64,000 nucleotides of DNA from Nymphaea colorata (GCF_008831285.2 NC_045150.1:7638001-7702000); one strand, 5' to 3'. Shown: positions 12,560 to 22,604, numbered from the stretch's first letter. The notes: generated by a model from the sequence alone, not told the origin. Program-made: numbers and translations.

Positions 12560-13230
12560 TCGTTTTTAAGATAATGTTGTAACCACTAAGAGAACGATAT
12601 CTGTGAAGGTTAAGATGCCAACAAAAATAATGACAAACTTGATGAAGAAGATTTAGGGTTCAATGAAGGCCCTCCTTATGACCAAGAAACCGCAAGCTTT
12701 TTCAACAAAGTGATGGCTCAATCCATCTTCACAAGATTTACAAGACAAACTTGGACTTTATGAATATGTCACTTAATCTGAAGAATGATGAAAATAGAAG
12801 ATATTATGCAAAGTATCTGATGCTATCACACATGATCTTTACCACAAAAGAAATATTATTGTTGTTAAAAATAATACCATGACTCATAAGCAATATTGAT
12901 GTATGTAGGTAATGATGCCAACAAAAAGAATGACAATGATATTGTTATCAATAAGGAGGGGCATCGACCTGGCATTGTAAAAAGAAATCTTTTGAAATAT
13001 CTCCCTAGACTTTCCAAATATGTCTTCAAGTTTGAGAGAAGATAAAAATGGAAGGCTTTATGCAAAGTTTCTAACTTTATCAAGCAGAATCTTCTCAATA
13101 AAAGGGAAATTATTATTGTTAAAGATAATGTTGTTCCCCATAAGTGAATGACATCTATTGAGGTAAATATGCAAAAAATATAATAATGGCATTGCTTTCA
13201 TCAAGGAGGTCACCAATCTGACATTGCAAA
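12560..13230. repeat. Three degenerate tandem units of about 250-300 bp
   Basis: Landmarks such as GATAATGTTGT..CATAAG, followed by GATGCCAACAAAAA.AATGACA, recur near 12570, 12865 and 13120. The next landmark, ATCAAGGAGG..GACATTGCAAAAA, recurs in the last two. The units have diverged and none keeps an open frame. The source sequence is not recognised. Confidence 0.6.
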
Positions 13231-13800
13231 AAAAAAATGGCAGAAACATTTGGAGATTATTATAAACTGAGACTATAAATATCAAATCTTACACTATCAA
13301 TCCTTAAGGTCGAGGGTGGCCTTCCATGGCAAAAAACCATGTTAAATCTCTTACTGTTGTTAAGTTTTTTGTTATTTTAACAACATACAAGGTGTTGCAG
13401 GCAGGTTTTTCATGTTTTTCATGATGGGTCTCAAGCTCAGATTTGGAGTTGGATACATTTTCTTCTTTGTAGATAAAGTGGGAGAGGAAAATGTACAGCT
13501 TCAAAAATAAAGTATGCCGTAAAAGAGAAACTATTAACAGTGCTGAGGACCAAACATACAAGAAGCTACCAGAACTTGGCCAACCAAGCTATGGGCATAT
13601 AGCAAGCAGCATTCGAAGCTTTTTTTATCTTTTGTTGGTGAATGTTAAACAGTGCACCATCTGTCCACCAGGCTTCCTCTGACCTGGACGCGCAAGGGCT
13701 ACATGTCGCCCATCCCACTGGACATGGCGGCAGCGGCGCACCGCCCTGGCCTGTAGAGGGGCTCAGTGTGCCCCCTTCCCATTGTCAGAAGGTGGTCTTC

Positions 13801-14720
13801 TAGGTTTATATCAGCAGTTGAGGTGGTTCATGTCTTGTAGGTGAGTGTTAGAAGTAGAACAATCAATATCCATGAGAGAGAGAGAGAGAGAGGAAGAAAC
13901 TTTACTCAAAAGCATCCTTCCCTGACATGCATGCTCCCACTGCTTCCCCTTGCTTTTGACCTTCTGTGGCTTATGGCTTTCCCTTAATTTGCTTCCACTT
14001 CAATGCAAGTGAGACACCTGTATATTTTATGCCTACCCATGAATGTTCATTCAAATATTTTTGATGTTTGTTTTTCCCACCACTCAAGAAGTGGGATGTC
14101 CACAAACTTTACACTGTCTCTATCTTCTCCTCAACTAACATCTTAGTGGAACACAATCTTTAGCCTTTGCCCCTCTCTACTGTGTTTGCATCCCAAACAG
14201 GAACACATGAACCACCTTCATCAGTCATTAAACTATGCAGTGGGATATGTCCCCATTCATTAATGCAAATCGTTAAAATAAGTCTCCCTAAATATCGTAT
14301 TCGTATGTCGCATCCGCTCAACTGTGTATCTGTGACTTTATATATATATATATATATATAAAGTCATCCGTTTGAGTTGGGGACATGTCCGACCGTAAAG
14401 ATAAAGAAGAGAAGGAAAAGGCATTTACTACTCATTGTCCCAACGAATACTTACAGCGGGGAACAGGTGCACATTTATTTCTTTCGTCCGCAGTAAAAGA
14501 TCTAAAGCAAAAAAGAAATATATTTAACAAGCCTAAACCCCTTCTCTCCCTCCCTCTCATCTCCCGATAGGTATATATACGTCTTTAAATCCCTCACCTT
14601 CTTCCCTTGCTCTCCTGTCTCTCTGGCCATGGAGAGAGCATCGTTCTTCGTTCTCTTCCCCTTCTTCCTCCTCCTCTCCACTGGTTCTGCAGATCTCGTT
14701 TCTCACCAGAGACACTGGTA
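13801..14720 (+). repeat. Left arm of a large inverted duplication of the APF2 upstream region
   Basis: This arm is the reverse complement of 17357-18141. It carries the whole region upstream of APF2, the start codon and about 27 codons, in the opposite orientation. It is longer than the right arm because of about 100 extra bases near 14220-14330 and differences near 13880-13990. The two arms flank the rest of APF2, so this copy points towards the protease gene from its 3' side. Confidence 0.9.
14572..14579 (+). promoter_or_regulatory. TATA box of the duplicated APF2 promoter
   Basis: TATATATA lies 50 bases before the ATG at 14629, at the same place as in the intact gene. If it works, transcription runs rightwards towards 15944-17446 and is antisense to APF2. 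Confidence 0.5.
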
Positions 14721-14721
14721 A
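14629..14721 (+). pseudogene. Truncated APF2 copy encoding only the signal peptide
   Basis: A 30-codon reading frame starts MERASFFVLFPFF, almost the same as the APF2 signal peptide. It runs through ADLVSHQ and ends RHW-stop where a two-base insertion (CACCAGAGACACTGG instead of CACCAGACACTGG) shifts the frame. Homology to APF2 ends at about 14720; beyond it is unrelated GC-rich sequence. It is a broken 5' fragment in an inverted duplication, not a processed copy, because its promoter came with it. A secreted 30-residue product is possible but not supported. Confidence 0.85.
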
Positions 14722-14933
14722 GGGCCCAGGTGGGCTTTCAGAACCCGGGGAACGGGCTTGTGCCCAGGCTCGGCTTGAACCAGGCAAGGGCGAGCCAGGC
14801 CGAATTTGATAAAAAAAAATAGTAAATTATAAATATTATATATATATATATATATACAGCGACCTGCATATGGAGTAATGATAATAAAGCTTGGGTTCCA
14901 CTTCCCGGCGGATGTGCAATCTGAATCAGACAC

Positions 14934-15124
14934 AAATTTCTGGGTGCTTTTCTACCTGACTAGTTCCTAATGTTAGTGCTTTTCTTAGTGTAAAGTACTC
15001 TTCACTACTTTTTTTACTTTTTGTATCTCCCACCGCCACAAGTCTTAAGATGTGAAGAGTACTTGACACTAAAAAAAAGCACTAAGATTAGGAACTAGTC
15101 AGCTAGAAAGGCACCCAGAAATTT
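14934..15124. mobile_element. 191-bp hairpin MITE
   Basis: The left arm starts AAATTTCTGGGTGCTTTTCT and continues through GACTAGTTCCTAAT and TTAGTGTAAAGTACTCTTCAC. The right arm (about 15049-15124) is its reverse complement with few differences. The loop is about 40 bases. There is no coding capacity and no certain target-site duplication. It sits between the broken APF2 copy and the 3' end of APF2. Confidence 0.8.
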
Positions 15125-15864
15125 GCACCCTTTGCTTTTTTAGTTCCTAATCTCGACCAATCATTTTCTTGAAATCCATGCTTGAGAAAGTTACGTGCGG
15201 TACGGTTTTAGAGTTGAAGAGGGCTATGAATCTCAGCCTTTTTACTCGCTTCTCTGTGTACCATTCATAGAACTCTCCTTCAATATCTGTATTTCTGTAT
15301 GTTGTATCCGCTTGGCCGAATACACGTGATGTATATATATCTAAGTAGAACTGCTTGTTTGCAATATTATGTGTTTTAATTAAGAGATCACATGTTCTCG
15401 AGCTTTAAATTCAGTTAAGAAAAGCGACACTCGAATAGGTCAGCACGACATGCCATACCATTTCTTAATCATATTTTGCATATAAAGTAACTTTATGTTC
15501 CATCACTGTATATAATATAATATAATACGTGTCCGCATGCAGTGCAATGTACAAACTAAGGCGCGTGCAATAACAAAACCATTAAAAGTCTGCATTAAAC
15601 AACTTAAAGAGCCTGTCCTTCTAACCCTTTAGTAAGGATCAGTTATCCTCGTCTCAAATGCACATCGAATATTCAATATACGCGGGACATAGTTGATCAC
15701 AGTTTAAAAAAAAGCAGGTCGTTTGACTACGGTTGGATATGACAGTAGAAAAACAATTCATCATTCTTTTCCTCTGATTGTAATAATATCCAACTCTACA
15801 TGTCCAACTTTTTCACCACTACAAGTTACACGCATTTTCCTCCTACACTACCAAACAAAGGTTA

Positions 15865-15896
15865 TTCATGTGACTTTGCAGACAAAGTCACATGAA
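15865..15896. promoter_or_regulatory. Perfect 13-bp stem-loop downstream of APF2
   Basis: TTCATGTGACTTT and AAAGTCACATGAA flank a six-base loop, 48-79 bases past the APF2 stop codon. It would lie in the APF2 3' UTR on the - strand and fold equally well in an antisense transcript. Function unknown; a transposon relic is possible. Confidence 0.55.
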
Positions 15897-15943
15897 CCCG
15901 ACCAAGCGGGTCCATTTAACTTTTCAAACCCGACCCGGGAGTA

Positions 15944-17446
15944 TCAACACGCGTGGGGGATGAACCCGACCCGGGACCCGGCAGAGTCCAGGACGACCCG
16001 GATGCCCTGCTGCTGGATGTTGCCGATAATGGAGAGGCCGCCGGTGGTTCCCGCGAAGGCGAAGCAGAAGAGACCGTTGGAGTTGACGGGTATGAGGTAG
16101 TTGGTCGCCGGTAGGGAGAGGTCGGCTCCCCTGCTGAAGTGGAACACCACGGTCGGCACCTTCACCACGGTCTGCCCGCTCAGGTCGTAACACGTGTCGA
16201 AGAGCGAGAATCCGCCGGTGGTACGCCGGAGGTGCGTCGTGCCGGACCGGAACGCGTCCCGCATCGCCTCGTAAGCAGGCTGCACCAGACGGGTGACGGA
16301 CGTCCCGGAGTCCACGATCACCCCCCCGCTTCCATCACTGGAGATCTGGAACTCTGACGTCGGCACGGGGATCGGAGTGCCGCCCACGCTGATCCCCGCG
16401 AGCTCCACGTAGTAGAACGTCCCTAGCCTGGGGTTCGTCACCATGGGCGTGTAGATGACGGTCCCGCCGGCCGCTCCGGTGCCGGTCGGAGGCAACGCGG
16501 CGTCCCCGAATACCAGAGACGAGCCCTGGGTGCTGCCGGCCTGGCGGTCGGCGAGGCAGTAGGAGAAGCGCTGGCCGAAGATCCGGCCGGCCTGCGAGGG
16601 GAACGAAAGGTCGCCTCGGCCGAGACCGAGCAGACCCGCCGCGCCGGCGAAGAGGCCTTCGTTGTCGTGGCCGCAGCCGAGCGCCACCCGGCCGATGGTT
16701 GCGCTGCGGAAGGCGAGCGTCTCTGTCGAGAAGTCGCCGACGGTGAAGGATCCGTCACCGTAAGAGACCTGGTAGAGGCAGGTCTGGCGACTGTTGCAGC
16801 CGGAGATGTCGAGCTGCCGGCAGATGGGCGATGAACACGGTAGTCCGGCGAAGGACGACGACGTCCTCGGGTCGAATATAGGGTCGGCCTGCGAGTAGCA
16901 GCGGCGGCAAGGGGAACACTGGATCCACACAATGTCGCTGCCGGTGTCTACCACCATGGACATCGGACGTGCAGGGGTGCCTACTCCTACGCGCGTGAAG
17001 TATTCACCGCTCCCCTGCGAGAGCCCGGAGACGAGGGGGGAAGAGAAACCCCCCGGTCTCGACATAACCGCGCCGGAGCTGCCCTCCGGCCGCCTCGTCC
17101 TCCGCCCAGAACGGTGCCTCCGGTGGGCGACATGCGAGGCGATGAAGTCGACACGGGCGGCGTCGCGGTTAAGGCGAAGCGAGAATAGCTCGGCCGGCGT
17201 TGAGTTGTAGGCGAGGGAGTCCCGGTGCTCGAGCCGGAGGAAGAGGGAAGCGGACGCGGAGAGCGAGCCAAGGTCCGAAAACGATTCGGCCTCAAACAGA
17301 GTGTCGCTCCAGGGGATGGAAGAATCGAGAATGGGAGGGCTCGAGAGTGGTCGGACTACCAGTGTCTGGTGAGAAACGAGATCTGCATAAGCAGATGAAA
17401 GGAGGAGGAAGAAGGGGAAGAGAACGAAGAACGATGCTCTCCCCAT
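15944..17446 (-). CDS. APF2: Secreted pepsin-like aspartic protease, APF2 type (At1g01300/At3g61820)
   Basis: Intronless, 500 residues, on the - strand from the ATG at 17446. Residues 1-21 are a signal peptide (MGRASFFVLFPFFLLLSSAYA). A prosegment follows to about 140, then the A1 protease domain starting at GSGEYFTRVGVGTPA (about 146-159). The two catalytic motifs are VDTGSDIVW (Asp167) and VDSGTSVTR (Asp379); YGDGSFTVGDF carries the flap tyrosine (229). Cysteines such as CSPCRRC are as in the plant nucellin-like subgroup. The C terminus ends SIIGNIQQQGIR and VGFIPHAC. Length fits the family (about 485-500). The subgroup acts in the apoplast or secretory system; the substrate is not predictable. 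The gene is markedly GC-rich against AT-rich flanks, as often in intronless plant genes. Its promoter and first codons are duplicated in inverse orientation at 13801-14720. Long frames inside it on either strand are shadows. Confidence 0.95.
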   Translation of the reverse strand: MGRASFFVLFPFFLLLSSAYADLVSHQTLVVRPLSSPPILDSSIPWSDTLFEAESFSDLGSLSASASLFLRLEHRDSLAYNSTPAELFSLRLNRDAARVDFIASHVAHRRHRSGRRTRRPEGSSGAVMSRPGGFSSPLVSGLSQGSGEYFTRVGVGTPARPMSMVVDTGSDIVWIQCSPCRRCYSQADPIFDPRTSSSFAGLPCSSPICRQLDISGCNSRQTCLYQVSYGDGSFTVGDFSTETLAFRSATIGRVALGCGHDNEGLFAGAAGLLGLGRGDLSFPSQAGRIFGQRFSYCLADRQAGSTQGSSLVFGDAALPPTGTGAAGGTVIYTPMVTNPRLGTFYYVELAGISVGGTPIPVPTSEFQISSDGSGGVIVDSGTSVTRLVQPAYEAMRDAFRSGTTHLRRTTGGFSLFDTCYDLSGQTVVKVPTVVFHFSRGADLSLPATNYLIPVNSNGLFCFAFAGTTGGLSIIGNIQQQGIRVVLDSAGSRVGFIPHAC

Positions 17447-18141
17447 GGCGAGAGAGACAGGAGAGCAAGGGAAGAAGGTGAGGGATTTAAAGACATATAT
17501 ACCTAACGAGAGCTGAGAGGGAGGGAGAGAGAAGGGGTTTGCGCTTTTTAAATATATTTCTTTTTGCTTTAGATCTTTTACTGCAGACGAATGAAATAAA
17601 TGTGCACCTGTTCCCCGCTGTAAGTGTTAGTTGGGACAATTGAGTAATAAATGCCTTTTCCTTCTCTTTTTTATCTTTACGGACGGTATGTCCCCAACTC
17701 AAACGGATGACTTTATATATATACACAGTTGAGCGGGGATGCAAACACAGTAGAGAGGGGCAAAGGCTAAAGATTGTGTTCCACTAAGACGTTAGTTGAG
17801 GAGAAGATAGAGACAGTGTAAAGTTTGTGGACATCCCACTTCTTTGAAAGGTGGGAAACCAAACCATCAAAAGATCATTCATGGCTAACTAAGTAGAAAA
17901 CATATAGGTGTCTCATTTGCATTGAAGTGGAAGCAAATGAAAGGAAAGACATAAAGCCACAAAAAGGTGAAAAGCCAGAGAAGGAAGAGAGAACATGCAT
18001 GTGAGAGTGAGATGTTTTTGAGTAAAGTCACTGCCTCTCTCTTTCTCTCTCTCTTGCTTTCTTTGCATGGGTATTAATTGTTCTACTTCTAACACTCACA
18101 TGCAAAACATGAAGCGCTTCAACTGCTGGTATAAACCCAAA
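17357..18141 (-). repeat. Right arm of the APF2 inverted duplication (native promoter)
   Basis: This arm holds the first APF2 codons and about 700 bases upstream, and pairs with 13801-14720. Homology breaks at codon 30 of APF2 on one side and near 18141 on the other. It includes CT-rich leader sequence and short AT runs that differ in length between the arms. Confidence 0.9.
17494..17503 (-). promoter_or_regulatory. Probable TATA box of APF2
   Basis: On the - strand GGTATATATGTCTTTAAATC lies about 50 bases before the start codon, followed by a C/T-rich leader. The same element is kept in the inverted copy. Confidence 0.55.
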
Positions 18142-18915
18142 AGTTCACCTTCACCTGGTTGGGTGTGTCCAGAGCTTATTGAAGAAGCATGGGCATTAAT
18201 TGTCTCACTTTTGTACTCCATGGCAGATGAAACCCAGCGGGCTCGCTTTGCACCAACTTGGAAGGGGCCATGCGGAGTCCCTATTACCCTATTACAAGGG
18301 TGTTTGGCTATAGTAACAGTTTGTTATAACTCTAATTATTAGAGCAAATTCATGAAACACTGCATGACAACATTTTATTCAATGCATGATCATTTCTCGT
18401 CTAGGGGAGAGCGAGCTAGCTTAGCTTGCCAGTCGACAGATGGTGCATATTAATACTCGCCAACAAAACATGAAATGCTTCAAATGCCACTTTCTGTTAG
18501 CCCACAGGGTCACCCTGGCTTGGTCGGCTTTGGACCCTATCACTGTTCATGGTATTTGTTTGTGGCAGACTTTAATTTTTGAAGCTGTACATTTTTCTCT
18601 TCCACTTTAGGCCTGGAATATGGTCTTTGATATGTTTCCAAGTTCTACTTTCTCGATATAAAACATTCAACAGTTTAATCATACGCCGCACCTGATGCAA
18701 ACTGTACTACTTGGACCTGGTTCAGGTTCATGCATGACCTTATGATCTTGTCCCATTCTGCAGATCTTTGCCCTTCACAAGAACACTTGCATTCATGCGA
18801 CGAACGGCCTCTGCGCTGGACACATGATGGGCTGTTTGACTGCACGGAAAACCAAGTATCAGGAACGCGGCGTTCCTGCAAATGGTGGAGCCCGTGACAA
18901 CGCGACAGGACAACG
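18142..18915. other. Non-coding spacer with small duplicated segments
   Basis: No gene. A segment at 18450-18560 (motifs ACAAAACATGAAATGCTTC and GGTCACCCTGGCTTGGT) is repeated in diverged form at 18085-18120 and at 20455-20535, where it borders the foldback element. Confidence 0.55.
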
Positions 18916-19011
18916 GAAGTGGATGAAACGACAACAACAACAACAGGGATAGAGTCGAAGGGGAGACATTGTTATATATGCTTTCAGATCATGGAAAGAA
19001 TGATCTTCCTA

Positions 19012-19190
19012 TTAAGGACACTTGCGGACGCCGCCGTGAGGCGTAGCAGGGGCACTCTTCGTAGTGGCCGGCGGTGCCGGAGGGGACGCAGTGGCACCTG
19101 GAGAGCAGGTGCCGCACGCCCTCTTGCAAAAGTTGGGCGACGATGACAGGCTGCAACTCACCCCGCATGCCGCATCGCAATCTGCGTCAT
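19012..19190 (-). pseudogene. GASA/snakin-type peptide pseudogene, left copy
   Basis: On the - strand the last exon of a gibberellin-regulated (GASA) cysteine-rich peptide can be read in pieces: ACGVSC, FCKRACGTC, then after a frame change RCHCVPSGTAGHYEECPCYAS, then an 11-base loss relative to the other arm, and the stop at 19012-19014. The family makes small secreted peptides with 12 conserved cysteines. The frameshift in the cysteine core and the missing TTHGG segment mean no GASA domain can be made. No signal-peptide exon remains. Confidence 0.8.
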
Positions 19191-19499
19191 ACCATTCACA
19201 TCCTCAACACCCTACTCAAGAATACACAACTACGCCATTAACAGCACAGCAAAATTAACAGCACAGCAAAGAGAAAGAGACGTACCTAGCACTGGCGGAG
19301 GCAGAGCTAAAACGACCGAATGCCACACAAGCGCAGCCGTCGCTCGTGCACTCCTATGCATTCCCTCGGCGCGAGCGACGGCTGCCCTCGTGTGGCATTG
19401 GGTCATTCTACCTTTGCCTCCGCCAGCGCTAGGCACGTCTCTTTCTCTTTGTTGTGCTGTTAATGGTGTAGTCTGTGTATTCATGAGTGGGGTGTTGAG

Positions 19500-19697
19500 G
19501 ATGTGAATGGTACGAGGCGATGCGGCATGCGGGGTGAGGTGCAGCCTGTCGTCGCGGCCCAACTTTTGCAAGAGGGAGTGCGGCACCTCCTGCTCCAGGT
19601 GCTACTGCGTCCCCTTCGGCACCGCCGGCCACAACGAAGAGTGCCCCCCTGCTACGCCTCCCAGACCACTCACGGCGGCGTCCGCAAGTGTCCTTAA
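19500..19697 (+). pseudogene. GASA/snakin-type peptide pseudogene, right copy
   Basis: Read from 19507: DAACGVRCSLSSRPNFCKRE, then CGTSCSRCYCVPFGTAGHNE and ECP, in frame with the GASA pattern. A C-run at 19644-19649 is two bases too long and shifts the frame; PCYASQTTHGGVRKCP and the stop at 19695-19697 are in the next frame. The domain is otherwise nearly whole, with all C-terminal motifs present, so the break is probably recent. There is no upstream signal-peptide exon before the palindrome centre, so this is a fragment even apart from the frameshift. Confidence 0.85.
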
Positions 19698-20535
19698 TAG
19701 GAAGATCATTCCGGCCATGATCTGAAAGCATATATAACAATGTCTCCCCTTCGACTCTATCTCTGTTGTTGTTGTTGTCGTTTCATCCAATTCCCTTGTT
19801 CCGGACGTTTGATTGTGTGGAAGGCAATATCCCACAAAACGGTGGGTCCCATTAAGTGAGGGTGTGAAAATTTCAAGTTAAGTTAAGGCGACTCACATGT
19901 GATTATGTTCAAAGTCTTGATAGCACTTACTAATTTAAGGCACATAAATCTACAAATAGCGGCCCATAAAGTGTCACTAATTAGAACCACACACCCTAAA
20001 TAAGCAAATAAGAAACATTGGCTTCAACAAGTTTACGCATGCCAACAGCGGCGTAGCTAGAAATTTTTTTTTTTTATCAAGGGGTTGAATTATGGTTTCA
20101 AAAGTTTGACGAACTCCGCAATATCATTTTTCATAAGAAGCAAAAGCAGTGTTGGTATTCATAAACTTGTTGAAGCTTATTTATTTAGGGTGTGTGGCTC
20201 TAACTTGCATGTGACACTTTATGGGGCGGCTGTTTTGTTGGATGCATCTCCTGTCAATCTTCTTCTTCGGGTTAAAAATGTTTTGATGTAGAACGACATT
20301 TGTTTTACATGTAAATTTTAAAAATTTAGTTTAACTTATATAAAAATTTAAAAAATATATATATTTTAGCTCCTGTTAAAGTTTTAAAACTATAGTCCAA
20401 CCCCTACAGTGAAAAATTTCTGGCTCCCAAACACAAAGGTTCAAAATGAGACCCAAACCAAACGCAGTTCGATCAGGGTCACCTTGGCTTGGTTCACTTT
20501 GGACCCCATCACTGTTCATGGCATTTCTTTGTGGC

Positions 20536-21110
20536 AGTGGACGAGTTAAAAGCAGCATGCACCATTTCTATAAATAATATTTTATGCACACCTCATTTTA
20601 TATCGACAAAGAAGTGCTATGAAGTGGTCGTGGAAATAACTTATAGAAAACACTAAGATAAACATTACAGTGAGGTGAACTTCGTGGTTCACTTTCCACA
20701 TCACTTTTGAGTAAAACTAGTGAAAGGATGCAAATAAAACTTTTACCAAAACATCTAGACAACATTTTATGAAAAGTTTTGATTGACACTATTAACACTC
20801 ACCAACAAAACACTTAAATATAGTATAAAGATCTTACGCTAGACCCGCTGATTCTCTTTCTGATTGAACAACTTTTCATAAAATGTTGTCTAGATGTTTT
20901 GGTAAAAGAGTTTTATTTGCATCCTTTCACTAGTTTTAGTCAAAAAGTGATGTGGAAAGTGAACCACGAAGTTCACCTCACTGTAATGTTTATCTTAGTG
21001 TTTTCTATAAGTTATTTCCACGACCACTTCATAGTACTTCTTTGTCGATGTAAGGTGTGCATAAAATATTATTTATAGAAATGGTGCATGCTGCTTTTAA
21101 CTCGTCCACT
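20536..21110. mobile_element. 575-bp foldback (long inverted-repeat) element
   Basis: The left arm 20536-20780 and right arm 20870-21110 are near-perfect reverse complements. They start and end with AGTGGACGAGTTAAAAGC and its complement. The loop is about 90 bases and contains a piece resembling the 18450 repeat (ACTCACCAACAAAACA). No coding capacity. The left border falls exactly inside a segment duplicated from 18500-18560, which marks the insertion edge. No clear target-site duplication. Confidence 0.85.
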
Positions 21111-22604
21111 AAGCCCTTATAAAAGCAAATGATATAGAGGGAAAATGAGCATTGATTTGTCAGAAGTCTTTATGGATAGATAAAAGTTTTATTTTTACCC
21201 TTCAGATTCATTTCAATATTTTCCAATATCCAGGCATTATTAGCTTACGCAAGTTCGTCTCGATCTTCTTGCTTAATTTTTACATATTCTATCAGATTAA
21301 TTTCTAGCTTTTATTTGCTTACATCACGTATCAGAGATCCGGTGATTTTTCACTTGTTCTTGTTTTTCCCAGTCTTCGTCAGCAATTAATATTGACATGT
21401 GGAGACCTTAAATCCTTCTCTCTAACTTAAACTTCAATAATTATATGCAGTACAATAGTTAGATCCGGACCTTTCGTTCTGGCTAGTACCCCAAAAGCAT
21501 CCTGATTACTTCTAAACCTAAATTAATAAGAAATAAACAAAAGCAAATCTTTTTTGAATCTTTTGGATCTAAAGCCTCTTTAATTTCCTAAACCACTGCG
21601 TACCCAACAAGAATCAAGACCTTCATGCTTCAACAATTAAGCAAAACTCAGTCTGTCACAATTTATTATGTCAGCACTTTTTAATACAAGCAGCACATTA
21701 TTTCCAGGTGAGTGGGAAGATTAATTCCAAAATTTATCGTTTGTATAAGAATCATACTGCTCATAAGTATCCAATTATTTCCTTGATTATTTTTATAATT
21801 ATTATGATTAGATACTTTTGTTAAAAGTACTGATTTCAAATAAATTTTGCAAGCTGGAATGGGATTATTAGCAGTTAATTAACCACAGCTTCTAAACTAG
21901 AGACGTTATAAATCTCTGTGTTGCACAATTTTTAGCCCAGTAAAGTAGAATAAACTCCTCAAGTGTGAACTCATTGAATAACTAATGAAAGGTATATTCA
22001 TTATAGTAGTCAAGCGACGAAGGCCAACGTATCGGCTAAATCACGACGCCTCAAAATCCAAAAATCTTAAACTGAACTGCAATAAAAATAAGCATATAAT
22101 TAATGAATGCAGGTAGCAACAACAGGAGCATGAAGAAAAGCACATAACATAAAAAGAAAACGACGAATGAACGCATATTAAGGCCGGAGAGGAATCTCCC
22201 TTTCCTCTTTTCTCCAGCAAGAAATTAGGCAAGATTTGAGGAGAGGGGCTACCTGAGATCGTGACTATCGACATCCTCACTGTCTTTTCATCTTTTTACC
22301 TGCAAGATCTTGAAGTTCACGCGGCATCCCTGGTGGAAGACTAGCCGTTGGAGGAAAGACAAAGAAATCCCCTATTTTCTTCTTGTCCTTTGCTTCGTCA
22401 GAGCTTTAAGAAAATGTGGAAATGCGACGGAGAATTTGCAGAGACTCACACGAGACACGATAATTGCAAAGCTTTCGCTATACACATGTCAAGATTTCAA
22501 ATATTTGTCCTATCTTTTGGTACCGATGCGGCTGAAAAGGGGCAGCTTCGGCTCTGGCATGGGCGGAGAAGGGGGAACTTGGCTCTGGTTTGGGTGGTAG
22601 GATA

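Larger units (their letters stand above)
9883..13800. other. Gene-free interval between CNX3 and the APF2 inverted repeat
   Basis: No gene is supported in these 3.9 kb. Contents: a 116-bp tandem duplication (10553-10783), short palindromic GGATTTGAAATCC-like segments (10840-10960), a dispersed-repeat fragment (11830-11990), a GAGCTC-rich repeat (12050-12470) and degenerate tandem units (12560-13230). Open frames near 10000-10230 and 10948-11311 are short and match nothing I know. Confidence 0.65.
18921..19788. repeat. 868-bp near-perfect palindrome built from two GASA gene fragments
   Basis: 18921-19346 and 19372-19788 are reverse complements around a 25-base spacer, with scattered substitutions and small indels. 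Both outer ends carry the motif GGATGAAACGACAACAACAA. Each arm reads outward from the centre: a short exon-like piece ending in GCTAG, a donor-like GTACGTCTC in the left copy, an intron, the last GASA exon, a stop codon and 3' UTR. Confidence 0.9.

Noticed and set aside
16438-16932. 164-residue open frame inside APF2, and other long frames on both strands at 15924-17481
   Set aside because: They are shadows of the GC-rich intronless protease gene; composition is Arg/Ala/Ser/Pro-rich and no family fits.
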